NCBI GenBank assembly: GCA_027459625.1
Contig: DAIDHP010000016.1
Span: 1-64,000 of the forward strand
Direction of reading: 5' to 3'
Source: Chthonomonadales bacterium
GTDB lineage: Bacteria; Armatimonadota; Chthonomonadetes; Chthonomonadales; CAJBBX01
DNA: 64,000 bases
In this document: one piece after another, positions 8,833 to 17,395 of the stretch
How positions within the stretch are numbered: position 1 is the stretch's first letter
How the letters are laid out: every line of letters begins with the position of its first letter
Position numbers and translations under genes: made by a program
Notes under the pieces: model-generated
Seen by the model: only the letters and a program-made list of their open reading frames with translations
Databases searched by the model: none
What the model was told of the DNA's origin: nothing

Positions 8833-9777
8833 TCACTTCCGCATCAACCCACCGGCGGCGATGAAAGTTTCTATCTCCTCCAATGGTTTCATCCCGCCTG
8901 TCGCCCCCAAAGCCATGACGGAGAAAGCCCCGGCGGCATTAGCGAATTTCGCCGTTCGTTCCATGTCCCATCCCAGCATCAAGCCCGCCAGAAAACCTGC
9001 GTCGAAAGCATCTCCGCTTCCGGTGCCGTCCACGACGGGAACGGAGAACGCCGGAGACTCCAACTCCATATCCCGCCCCTGAATGTAGCATCCTTTTTCC
9101 CCGAGTTTCAGAACCACGGTTTTCACTCCCGCATCCCTCAAAGCTTTGGCGACATCCTTTGGATCCTGCATTCCGGTGATCTCCTGAGCTTCGGAAAGGC
9201 TCGGCTCGAAATAATCGGTCCAGGGAAGGCAAGGCTCAAGCGTTTTCATCCATTTCCCCGTGGCATCCCAAACCGTGTCAAGGGAGGTGATCTTGCCTCT
9301 TTTCTTCGCCTCCTTCAAGGTTCTCGCCATCGGGTCTCCATCGAATTGGGGCATAACCAAAGCCCCGGCGACATGCAGAATCCCGCATTCATCAATCACA
9401 TCCCAGTTCACATCCGTCTCGAAATATCTCGCATTGCCTCCAAGATAGTGAAGGAAGGTCCGTTCGCCGTCGGCTCCCACCAGCACCATGGATGCGGACG
9501 TGCCTACGGTGTCGTCCCTCGCCAATCCTCTCGTGTCCAGTCCGTGTCTTTCCAACACGTTGACAACAAAATCCCCAAGCCCGTCTCGTCCCACTTTACC
9601 AAGCACGGCGGTGTCGATTCCCATCTTCCGCAGATCAATGCCGGTATTCGAAGCGCATCCCCCGATATGGAGGGACATCTCTTCCACAAGCCCCAAACGC
9701 CCCCTCGGAGGTAACTGATCAATAGGTCTGCCAAGCAAATCCGCAGTAAAAATTCCCAGACAGGCGATTTTCCGCAT
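8833..9777 (-). CDS. PfkB-family sugar kinase
   Basis: This 314-residue protein is a ribokinase/PfkB-type carbohydrate kinase. The N-terminal signature GGCASNTGIDLRKMG and the C-terminal signature DGTGSGDAFDAGFLAG are both present; the Asp of GDAF is the catalytic base that activates the sugar hydroxyl. GKVGRDGLGDF and KLGEKGCYI are further family landmarks. The start has GGGAG seven bases upstream. The gene is third in a minus-strand operon after a TIM-barrel isomerase and a GH38 alpha-mannosidase, which suggests that it phosphorylates a sugar released by, or isomerised within, that pathway. The substrate cannot be read from the sequence. Confidence 0.88.
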   Translation of the reverse strand: MRKIACLGIFTADLLGRPIDQLPPRGRLGLVEEMSLHIGGCASNTGIDLRKMGIDTAVLGKVGRDGLGDFVVNVLERHGLDTRGLARDDTVGTSASMVLVGADGERTFLHYLGGNARYFETDVNWDVIDECGILHVAGALVMPQFDGDPMARTLKEAKKRGKITSLDTVWDATGKWMKTLEPCLPWTDYFEPSLSEAQEITGMQDPKDVAKALRDAGVKTVVLKLGEKGCYIQGRDMELESPAFSVPVVDGTGSGDAFDAGFLAGLMLGWDMERTAKFANAAGAFSVMALGATGGMKPLEEIETFIAAGGLMRK

Positions 9778-9895
9778 AATCTTCTCCCTAAATCAGGCGA
9801 TGGCATCAAATCCATACTCAGGCAACGGATTTCATCGGTACTGATCAGGCATCCGAGTGAAAATGGAATTGATGTGATTGCCAATATCGATAATA

Positions 9896-12502
9896 TTAAA
9901 GTTCGAACTCAACGGTAACAATTCTTCGTGAAGGCACATCCATATGGAAAGTGTCCCCCTCCGTCCAATCCTCCAACGGATCTTCATTCATATTCACCAG
10001 CCGGTGTCGTTTCGCGCCTGGCAAGGATATCCGACCTTTTTTCATCTCCTCATCCAAGATATTGTAAAAGCGAGCGATCAAATTTTCCCCGTCCTCGGCG
10101 CCTTTGATGGCAGTCACGATGAGAGTAGCCGGATCCGCACGAACGAAGGTGCGCAGAGTCGGGGCGGTTGAAGGCGGATTGCCCTGTACCGCCATCATCG
10201 GAACATTAAACTGGTGCGCCTGCTTCCAAACCATTCCCCCCTTCCAACAGCCTTGGCTGATGGTCCATGCATAGCGGAAATGGTTGACTCCCTTACATTG
10301 GGCATCGGGAGTGGAGATACCGGGGCCATCACCCCGCCCGCTCAACTGTCCCACGCATCTCAGCAGAGTGACGGCAAGTGATTGAACCCCTTCGGAGTTG
10401 CTGTAAACCTCGTATTCCGGCAGACCTCTATTGATGATAGTCATCGTCTGTTCGGTATTCTCAGCACTTTCCATCGTCTCATTACCCGGCTCATCGCCCA
10501 CCAAAGCCGTCCAAAATTGCTGTGGATGGAACGGGGCTCCGTCGAGATCACCGTAGGGATTCTCGATGGGTCGCTCCACAACATCATATTGCCCCTCCGC
10601 GTAGGAATAGGGTCTGAACTGCAACCCATACGCATTTTCAAAGCGCACCCTTAGGCGGTGGTCCTCCGCCTGGTTGTCAATCCGGGTCTCGAACTCCACC
10701 CTCGGGATATCCGCCCATTTGGTCATGCGGGTCGTGATTCGGCAGGCGACTCTCTCCGCGCTTCTGGAACGTCCGTCCTCGGTCTTGCTCTTTGGGAGTT
10801 CCCAGTCCTGGGTGTAGACAAACGTGCGTCGAACGGCGTTGGTCTCCTCGGAATAGGATGATCCCCCCAATCGAAGATGATAAAGGGAATCGTTCATGGG
10901 TTTTCGATGGAGATACTCGTCACCAACCTCCCCGCAATCCTCGAAGACGACAGGATAGGCGGAAGGCATTCGCTCCTCGGACTGGATCGGATACATCGGC
11001 ATGGTGTTTTCAATTTGAATCTTATAAGCCGCGTATCCGCAGGGAGGAATTTCCTTTGTTATGAACTCAATCTCATACTTCTGAACCCACTGATCCAAAG
11101 GCAATTCACGGGGATTCAGCACCATTTTGCAGTAGACTTCCGTGTTCAGCACTGCGAAAGGAGTTTCTGTTTTTCCGTCCGGCGCAATCAGCTTGAAACC
11201 CCTCACCATGCGGGATAGGTCCTTCGTGGGATTGCCCCGGGCGGGCTCTCCAAGAGGAAATTCCAAAGTGGCGCGAACGGGATCCGTGCGACTCCAGTTC
11301 AAGGGATTAAAAACCGTCAATGTGAGATTGTCACGTTGCGCCCCCTTGGTTTGATCGTATCCCGCTAATCGGTTCATCGCCCGCTCGGCCATGTCATCCG
11401 CAACTTGCTTCGCCTGACGGAATCGAGGGATCATATCCCGATGCGTTTCATCGGTGGAACAGCCGCAGATGGAATCGTGAGGATGGTTTTGCATGAGCAA
11501 TTTCCAAGCAAAACGAAGCGTCTCCAATGGATACTTTTCACCTTCGATCCTGGCGAATGAGGCGAACCGCTCCGCGTATTGCTCCAAGGATATTTGAGCG
11601 GCGTGGTTCATCTGCTTCAAATACATGCGGGCGGAAAGCGTGCCGGCGAGACAGGCGCCATGCCGGTCCTCCCTCAACTCCCCTTTCCATGTCTCCAAGG
11701 CACCATCTTGTATTTCGACTTCTCTTCGAACCAAAGTGATGTAGTTGGTGAGAGTGTCGTGCACCACGGAATCCCCGGAGGATTTGGAAAGCAGCGGTTG
11801 GATTTTTCTCAGTATCTTACCAATATCCGGCTGAGCCTCCAAGTGATCCACACCGTTCATCAGGAGAAGATGATGCGTCAGGGAGTGTGGCGCCATCCTC
11901 TGTTTGATTTGTTCCGCATATTGAACCGCCTCCACCGTATCGGAAGGAAAGGTCTGGGCGTTGTTGTACCAGAAAGCCATCAGACTGGAGAGCACTGCGG
12001 AGCCATCTGGGGCGACCCAGTCAAACTCCATCTTCCTGCCGTCCGTCAGTTGATAACCCCTGCCCATGATGGCGTTATCAATTCCGAATCCTCGAAAAAT
12101 CTGAGGCATCTGGGAGATATTGCCGAATTGATCCGGCAGATAACCGATTTTTTGCACGGCGCCGAACTGTTCGGCGATTCTGTGCCCCTCCAATAGACTG
12201 CGAACGGTGGATTCCCCGCTCACGAGAAACTCATCATTCAGTTGATACCAGGGGCCAATGGCGATCTTTCCTTCTCGTATGTATCTTTCCAGACGCGCAC
12301 GGTTGGATGGGCGCAACTCCAGGTAGTCCTCGAGAACGATCGTTTGAGCGTCAAGATTGAAATGAACAAAGTCAGGATCGGTGTCCAGAATATCCAAGAG
12401 ATGATCAATCAAATCCACGAGTCTTAGACGAAACCTTTGGAAGGGAAAATACCATTCCCTGTCCCAATGGGTGTGCGACACGACATGCAAAGTATAAGAC
12501 AT
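9896..12502 (-). CDS. GH38 alpha-mannosidase
   Basis: This 868-residue protein is a family 38 glycoside hydrolase that removes alpha-linked mannose with retention of configuration. The N-terminal HTHWDREW carries the zinc-binding His and Asp. YLPDQFGN holds the Asp expected to act as nucleophile and to bind zinc. QNHPHDSICGCSTDETHRD supplies another zinc-binding His-Asp pair. The middle and C-terminal beta domains follow from about residue 390. No signal peptide is seen, so it probably acts in the cytoplasm on imported oligosaccharides. It starts 30 bases after the stop of the isomerase gene and precedes the PfkB kinase by 118 bases. Bacterial homologues include MngB, which cleaves 2-O-6-phospho-mannosyl-glycerate, but I cannot assign that substrate. 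Confidence 0.9.
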   Translation of the reverse strand: MSYTLHVVSHTHWDREWYFPFQRFRLRLVDLIDHLLDILDTDPDFVHFNLDAQTIVLEDYLELRPSNRARLERYIREGKIAIGPWYQLNDEFLVSGESTVRSLLEGHRIAEQFGAVQKIGYLPDQFGNISQMPQIFRGFGIDNAIMGRGYQLTDGRKMEFDWVAPDGSAVLSSLMAFWYNNAQTFPSDTVEAVQYAEQIKQRMAPHSLTHHLLLMNGVDHLEAQPDIGKILRKIQPLLSKSSGDSVVHDTLTNYITLVRREVEIQDGALETWKGELREDRHGACLAGTLSARMYLKQMNHAAQISLEQYAERFASFARIEGEKYPLETLRFAWKLLMQNHPHDSICGCSTDETHRDMIPRFRQAKQVADDMAERAMNRLAGYDQTKGAQRDNLTLTVFNPLNWSRTDPVRATLEFPLGEPARGNPTKDLSRMVRGFKLIAPDGKTETPFAVLNTEVYCKMVLNPRELPLDQWVQKYEIEFITKEIPPCGYAAYKIQIENTMPMYPIQSEERMPSAYPVVFEDCGEVGDEYLHRKPMNDSLYHLRLGGSSYSEETNAVRRTFVYTQDWELPKSKTEDGRSRSAERVACRITTRMTKWADIPRVEFETRIDNQAEDHRLRVRFENAYGLQFRPYSYAEGQYDVVERPIENPYGDLDGAPFHPQQFWTALVGDEPGNETMESAENTEQTMTIINRGLPEYEVYSNSEGVQSLAVTLLRCVGQLSGRGDGPGISTPDAQCKGVNHFRYAWTISQGCWKGGMVWKQAHQFNVPMMAVQGNPPSTAPTLRTFVRADPATLIVTAIKGAEDGENLIARFYNILDEEMKKGRISLPGAKRHRLVNMNEDPLEDWTEGDTFHMDVPSRRIVTVEFEL

Positions 12503-12532
12503 TCCCTCAAGCTCCCTTGTAAGTGAATTCCG

Positions 12533-13330
12533 CTATTCCATCATTCTTCTTAAGTAGCTCACGCTCTCCGGCAACACCTTCTCCCCCGGACCGCTCAATC
12601 CGCATTCGAACGCCATGTATCCCTTGAATCCAACCTCCTTCAAGGATTTGAGGATTGAAGCGTAGTCGATGCTACCGCTTCCTGGCTCCAAACGGGTGTT
12701 GTCGGCAAGATGGACGTGGCTGATGACATCCCCGCATTGCCTTATGGTGTCCGGAATGGAACGCTCCTCAATGTTCATGTGAAACACATCGGACATCAAT
12801 CTCACGCCGGGACTATTCAATTCCCTGACGACTTTAGCGCCATCGCTTTGATGGGGGAGCGAGTTGGATTCATATCTGTTCAACGGCTCCAGAAGAATTG
12901 CAACGCCGTTTTTCGCCGCGTGATCCGCAATATCCTTAAGAACGCACACAAGCAAATCATGCTCCAACTCACAGCGACTCTTCCAAGGGGAGAGATCCGG
13001 CAAACGATCATTATGATTGAAAATGGGTACCACGATCGGCCCTAACGCCCCCAGCTCGGCGGCGTAATCCAGAAACCTCCTGATTCCATCCACGCAAAGT
13101 TGTCTTCGATGCTTATCGGGATGAACTAGTTCCGCAGGATACCCGCCGCATATGGAGGACGCCTTCAATTGGCTATCCTTCAACACCTGTCGACGCTCGG
13201 CGAACATCTCGCCGTTGTTCAAATGCCCCCCGTTCAATTCAATGCCGTCAAATCCGTATTTTTCCAGGTTCGCAACCTTCTCCGCAAAGGATTCACCGGG
13301 TGCCAAACCCTCCTGACATGATAACTTCAT
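12533..13330 (-). CDS. Sugar isomerase/epimerase, xylose-isomerase-like TIM barrel
   Basis: The ATG at 13330 is chosen because AAAGGAGGGG lies just before it; a weak start 21 bases upstream contains the ribosome site itself. The 265-residue protein is of the AP-endonuclease-2 or xylose-isomerase-like TIM barrel family. Metal-ligand candidates are the Glu of LLEPLNRYE, the Asp-His of SDVFHMNIEE, the His of HVHLADN and the Glu of YMAFECGL. Such enzymes isomerise or epimerise free or modified sugars and cyclitols in the cytoplasm. As the first gene of the operon with the alpha-mannosidase and the PfkB kinase, it probably processes the released sugar. Exact chemistry is not readable. Confidence 0.85.
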   Translation of the reverse strand: MKLSCQEGLAPGESFAEKVANLEKYGFDGIELNGGHLNNGEMFAERRQVLKDSQLKASSICGGYPAELVHPDKHRRQLCVDGIRRFLDYAAELGALGPIVVPIFNHNDRLPDLSPWKSRCELEHDLLVCVLKDIADHAAKNGVAILLEPLNRYESNSLPHQSDGAKVVRELNSPGVRLMSDVFHMNIEERSIPDTIRQCGDVISHVHLADNTRLEPGSGSIDYASILKSLKEVGFKGYMAFECGLSGPGEKVLPESVSYLRRMME

Positions 13331-13561
13331 CGTTCCCCTCCTTTGTAACATATGCGTAATTAATTCTATCCGGAATTAAGCAAAACACACCCATGATCAA
13401 TTGCGCGACAGCGAGTTACCGCATCGCCACATACAGGTAATGAGAATATGTCCGTACGCCGTTTTGTGAATGGTTCATGGAACAATAGCTCATTGTAACT
13501 TTGAAGAAGTATGTCACATTGTCATCCCATGCACCGCATCCTGAAAGGTGCGCAGGTTCCA

Positions 13562-14818
13562 TCACCATCGAAACATCTCCGCGTCGCCCGGTGCCAGATT
13601 CACCTCAACGTGCTGGTTGCCGTTCTCATCCGTATGAACCGGAATAAAAACCCATTTATCCATTTTTTTATCCAGATACTGTGGTTTATTATCGTAGATG
13701 TAAAAAAGAGCGGTCGTTTTAACGGATTGAGTCCAGCTGCGATTGGAGATAATGACGTACAGATGGGTGTCCGCCCTGAAAAGACCCGCGTTCACTGCGG
13801 CTTGGTCCGCAAACGAAACGGGCAAATTCGGCTGAGGTCCCTGCGCATCCGATTCGGGTGCGCCGTTTTGGAAAGAGCTAACCGATGCGGAATCGACAAG
13901 GTATTTACCCATCATTTGCGCCTCCGCATTCGCTTTTTGCACCATGGAGTATTGAAGAGTCTTTTTCCCCTTATCGTCGAAAAGCCCCGGCCCCCAATCC
14001 CCTCCCTGACCCTTGAATGGCCAGCAACCATTATAGATGATTCCCTGAGCGCCGTAAGTGAGCGATTGCATCACCTCCCATAATATTTGAGACTCAGTCA
14101 ATTCGGGATGCGTGGCGTCGGGGGAGAGCTGGATAATCTGCCAGAATGGGATGTAGGAGTCTTTCCAAGCGTGTTGCATGGATATCAGATTTCCATAAAA
14201 ACCGGTCTTCTCATCCTCCTTTAGGAAATAAAAATGCGAATTGCATAAGACAGGCGGATGCACTGCGCGCCAATATTGAGAGAGATATTCATCAAAGGTG
14301 TCCGTGCCGATGCTCTCCGGGGAATAGTCATCCGAAGCCAGATTGATGAATACGAGCCTTTTCGGATCCTTTATCGTTAAATACCGCACCGCCTCCGCCA
14401 GCGAGCCATATTGCGCGGGAGTGGGGACGTTTGACAAGCAATACCCCATTAAATTGGAATAATGGGAATAATCGGAAAGGAGAGTATTGAGCGTTTTGTC
14501 TCCGATCGTAGAGGCAGCCAGAGAGGACAAAATTCCGGGGTCTTGGATGAAAACCTTAAGGTTGGCCGTTTTAGCGCTCTCCAGCATCTTATCGTTCAGT
14601 TGAGCGTTGGAAGTGAAATCGCTCGGAGGCATAATAAAGTTCACTCCCGATTCCTTAATGCTCTTGCAAATATCCGAAGACAGTAGCGGATCGGCGGGGT
14701 TAACAATGCAACCAATCGGGTATGTCTTCACAGGCGACTTGGCGAAACAGGGCGTCTGCGTCAATAAAACGCTCAACGCAAGAAACAACGAGGCATACAC
14801 TTTCCAAACGCAATTCAC
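13562..14818 (-). CDS. Secreted glycosidase-like TIM-barrel protein
   Basis: This 418-residue protein has a signal peptide (about residues 1-26, ending TPCFA). The mature part reads like a (beta/alpha)8 barrel: IGCIVNP, then GVNFIMPP, LKVFIQD, LMGYCLSNVP, RLVFINLAS, PVLCNSHFYF, IPFWQIIQ and AQGIIYNGCWPF. It ends with a beta-sandwich-like tail (LYVIISNRSWT to the end). This order is seen in GH42/GH2-related and uncharacterised hydrolases of environmental bacteria. I cannot point to a catalytic pair with certainty. Its start codon overlaps the stop of the upstream gene by four bases (ATGA), so the two products are translationally coupled and probably work together. Confidence 0.7.
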   Translation of the reverse strand: MNCVWKVYASLFLALSVLLTQTPCFAKSPVKTYPIGCIVNPADPLLSSDICKSIKESGVNFIMPPSDFTSNAQLNDKMLESAKTANLKVFIQDPGILSSLAASTIGDKTLNTLLSDYSHYSNLMGYCLSNVPTPAQYGSLAEAVRYLTIKDPKRLVFINLASDDYSPESIGTDTFDEYLSQYWRAVHPPVLCNSHFYFLKEDEKTGFYGNLISMQHAWKDSYIPFWQIIQLSPDATHPELTESQILWEVMQSLTYGAQGIIYNGCWPFKGQGGDWGPGLFDDKGKKTLQYSMVQKANAEAQMMGKYLVDSASVSSFQNGAPESDAQGPQPNLPVSFADQAAVNAGLFRADTHLYVIISNRSWTQSVKTTALFYIYDNKPQYLDKKMDKWVFIPVHTDENGNQHVEVNLAPGDAEMFRW

Positions 14819-16614
14819 TTCTTTCCTCCCGAACCCAATCTCAAAGCCATATTCGCCCTTTTATCGTAAACGTTCGCTTCGTAAACGGAGCGAACGTTCG
14901 GCGCAGCTCGGTTCCATAAATCGATGGCTTTTTGCGGTTGTGAGGCGATCAATTCCTCCTCCATCGCCATATCCAACCCGCGTGCATCCATTTCACGATT
15001 CATAGGAAAACTATCGATAAGCTTTAATGCCAGAGCATGATTGCCCGTCCACCTCGCCCTGCTCATCTCATTATCCCACTGAGCCACGGAGATGAATTTT
15101 GGGATCGGTCGTTTGCCATATTCCCTTGGATAGAGATTTATCTCCTTCGAACTGATCAGTGTCCCCTTGAAATCCACCTTTGTCACCGGTTTGCGCCGAA
15201 GACAGAATTGCGGATCGCCAATCGCCATAAGGCGCCAAGGTCTGCCGAGTATCTTGACTCTTCGAAAAGCTCTAATCCAAGATTCCCCTGCGGCGATTCT
15301 GGGAGCGAAAACGGCGGAAGGTTGAAAAGCGTTCAAATATGGCTCCGCCACCGAACCGAAATAGAGGAAAGCGCCTCCCCATATCGCTCTGCCCGCCAAC
15401 GTATTGGGATCATAAGGATTGGCGCAGGATCCGGAATGCGTGACATGCATCGCCACGGGACCCCCCACGGGAAAATCATCCGTATTTCCGCCGCCGCCTC
15501 TCGCCGACCAACCAGTGGCTCCGCCTGTGGAATTGATAATGATCACATTGAAACGATTCCATGGAAAAGTGCGATCCCGAAATTGCGCTATCGTTCCGAA
15601 AGTATCGTAATCATAGATTACCTTCATCCAACGGCTAAAAGCGTTCTTGGCGTAATCCAGACTGTACATATTCCATATCGTGCCCGGAGCCGTGGAATAA
15701 GTATTAAAAAGATAAGCCGCGGATGGTTTGAGAAAAAGGGAGCAGGCGGCTTGATAGGCGCTCTCGGCATCGCTTCCGATCAATCGGCTTACAATCGCGA
15801 TTCTGCTCCCATCCGTGAGCCGACCCAAATCATCATCAAGCGCATAAACCTGACCTGATTTCGCATCCCCGTAACGATATGGGTAAGCCCCTGCAAGGGT
15901 TACAAATCCAAGATCGTTTAACTTCCCGATATTCCATCCGCGCAATTTCGCCAGTATGGCGTCGTTCATCATTCCTACGGACTGTTTCGAAACCACGGAT
16001 TGAACGATCCCTTGGTAGGTGTCCACCCCCTCGGGGATTCCTTGGGGTTTCAGGTCTGTGATGGGTTGAAACCTTCCCGCAGCCAATTCCAATCCGCCCA
16101 TTGTCTCCCCGGATGAATCATCTGTGAAGACCTCCCCCTGAGGTTGAATTTTGATTTCATGCAGGAGGTTCGCCAGTTTGTCGCGGCTCGCCCGATTACG
16201 TTCGGAATAGGAGATTTTGTGCGAACTCCAACTGTTGTATAAAGCCCACCGCAAGGAGGACATATCCAGCTTGTTTGATACGCCACTCGACCGAAGCAGA
16301 ATTATTCGCGCCGGCTTCCACGCCGCGATAAAACGCGGGGCGTAAAAATCATCCTGAAACAATACTGGAAAGAATGTGTGATCATTCCACTTGGATATGG
16401 CTTCCATAAATGACATCCTATCGGCAGCCAGAACCACGACATTTAACGCTTTGCGTTTCGCCCAAGGGCTGAGGAGAGGGCTATTCGGCGATATGGATAA
16501 TTTCGGTGAGGCGTGAGCATAAGAAGAGGACGAGGGCGTCCGAGAGCAGAGTCCGCATAGCGACAAAGATATCAGCAACCCTATTAACGAACTGCGAAAA
16601 AAGCATTTGATCAT
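14815..16614 (-). CDS. Secreted protein with a C25-peptidase-like C-terminal pattern
   Basis: This 599-residue protein has a hydrophobic leader at residues 1-24, then a Ser/Pro-rich linker. LNVVVLAAD and ARIILLRSS suggest Rossmann-like strands. In the C-terminal half the order of motifs (NSTGGATGW, MHVTHSGSC, then AFLYFGSVAEPYL, then MAIGDPQFCL) recalls caspase-fold clan CD peptidases such as gingipains, with a His and Cys in the THSGSC segment and a GDP motif near the end of the domain. No published family can be named from reading alone, and the His-Cys assignment is a hypothesis. The gene is followed, with a four-base overlap, by the TIM-barrel protein and preceded by a small secreted protein. 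Confidence 0.65.
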   Translation of the reverse strand: MIKCFFRSSLIGLLISLSLCGLCSRTPSSSSYAHASPKLSISPNSPLLSPWAKRKALNVVVLAADRMSFMEAISKWNDHTFFPVLFQDDFYAPRFIAAWKPARIILLRSSGVSNKLDMSSLRWALYNSWSSHKISYSERNRASRDKLANLLHEIKIQPQGEVFTDDSSGETMGGLELAAGRFQPITDLKPQGIPEGVDTYQGIVQSVVSKQSVGMMNDAILAKLRGWNIGKLNDLGFVTLAGAYPYRYGDAKSGQVYALDDDLGRLTDGSRIAIVSRLIGSDAESAYQAACSLFLKPSAAYLFNTYSTAPGTIWNMYSLDYAKNAFSRWMKVIYDYDTFGTIAQFRDRTFPWNRFNVIIINSTGGATGWSARGGGGNTDDFPVGGPVAMHVTHSGSCANPYDPNTLAGRAIWGGAFLYFGSVAEPYLNAFQPSAVFAPRIAAGESWIRAFRRVKILGRPWRLMAIGDPQFCLRRKPVTKVDFKGTLISSKEINLYPREYGKRPIPKFISVAQWDNEMSRARWTGNHALALKLIDSFPMNREMDARGLDMAMEEELIASQPQKAIDLWNRAAPNVRSVYEANVYDKRANMALRLGSGGKK

Positions 16615-16649
16615 CGGAGGGATATCCTTTGATGCGGGAGATATAAAAT

Positions 16650-16682
16650 GGAAGGGTTGCCCAAGCTTAAGACAACCCTCCC
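16650..16682 (-). terminator. Terminator of the small secreted protein gene
   Basis: On the minus strand AGGGTTG and CAACCCT form a stem with a 13-base loop, followed by TCCATTTTATAT. It lies just after the stop at 16693. Confidence 0.5.
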
Positions 16683-16692
16683 CGAGAAGAGA

Positions 16693-17121
16693 TCACAATT
16701 TAAAATCTATGATGGCGCTCACACCCACGCCATTCACGCGGCGGATGTTTGTGGCGCTCTTTGTGCTCACGGGAATCAACGCACGCAACCGAACCCCTCC
16801 AAGACCATGGAAATCGGTTTCAAGTTGCACGACAGCTTTCACCTTGTCCACTGCGTATTTCGGACCCGCGACCTGCACCGCTCCGGCGTATCCGCCTTTG
16901 CCAAGTGAGAGGATTGGGACGACCTTGGTGGCTCCCTGATAAGCGACATGGCGAGAGCCCATTAATGAGTTGATGGCGTTATTAATCTGTCCGCCAAACT
17001 TGTCCACCGCGACTACGATAAGACCACCCTTGATAAGACCTCCAAGTTGCGCTCCGGCCATAACTCCCGCAGACATAAACATGAGGCCAACAAGGGCGAA
17101 AATTTTCCATGATCGTTTCAT
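16693..17121 (-). CDS. Small secreted protein of unknown function
   Basis: This 142-residue protein has a signal peptide (about 1-23, ending GVMAGA). The mature part is small and glycine- and valine-rich with a GKGGYAGAVQVAGP segment, and ends with VSAIIDFKL. The YSC84/SYLF lipid-binding family has similar glycine-rich strands, but the match by eye is weak. It is preceded by a clear AGGTATG-type ribosome site. No function can be given. Confidence 0.6.
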   Translation of the reverse strand: MKRSWKIFALVGLMFMSAGVMAGAQLGGLIKGGLIVVAVDKFGGQINNAINSLMGSRHVAYQGATKVVPILSLGKGGYAGAVQVAGPKYAVDKVKAVVQLETDFHGLGGVRLRALIPVSTKSATNIRRVNGVGVSAIIDFKL

Positions 17122-17337
17122 ATCATACCTCCATACATTTAGATATCGAACGTCTTAGGTCCCAAGAATACCCGCCACACATTATCAGTATACTAAAAAA
17201 ACGCTTGATACGTCCCTCTTTGAGCTTAAGGGTAATGGGAAAAACCGCACGCATCGTCGTGGCCCGCTTCGTATCCGTCGATGATCATTGCCGACGCCCA
17301 AATTGCAAGGGTGAGAAATGCGCATCTCTTAAATGAA

Positions 17338-17373
17338 ATCGCCTCCGTGCAGCCGAAGTTGCACGGAGGCGTC
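17338..17373 (-). terminator. Terminator of the SLH porin gene
   Basis: A perfect 12-bp stem (CGCCTCCGTGCA and TGCACGGAGGCG, 17340-17351 and 17360-17371) with an eight-base loop is followed on the minus strand by ATTTCATTT. It lies 25 bases after the stop codon at 17396. Confidence 0.75.
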
Positions 17374-17395
17374 CATCTTACACGGAAGCAGTCTC

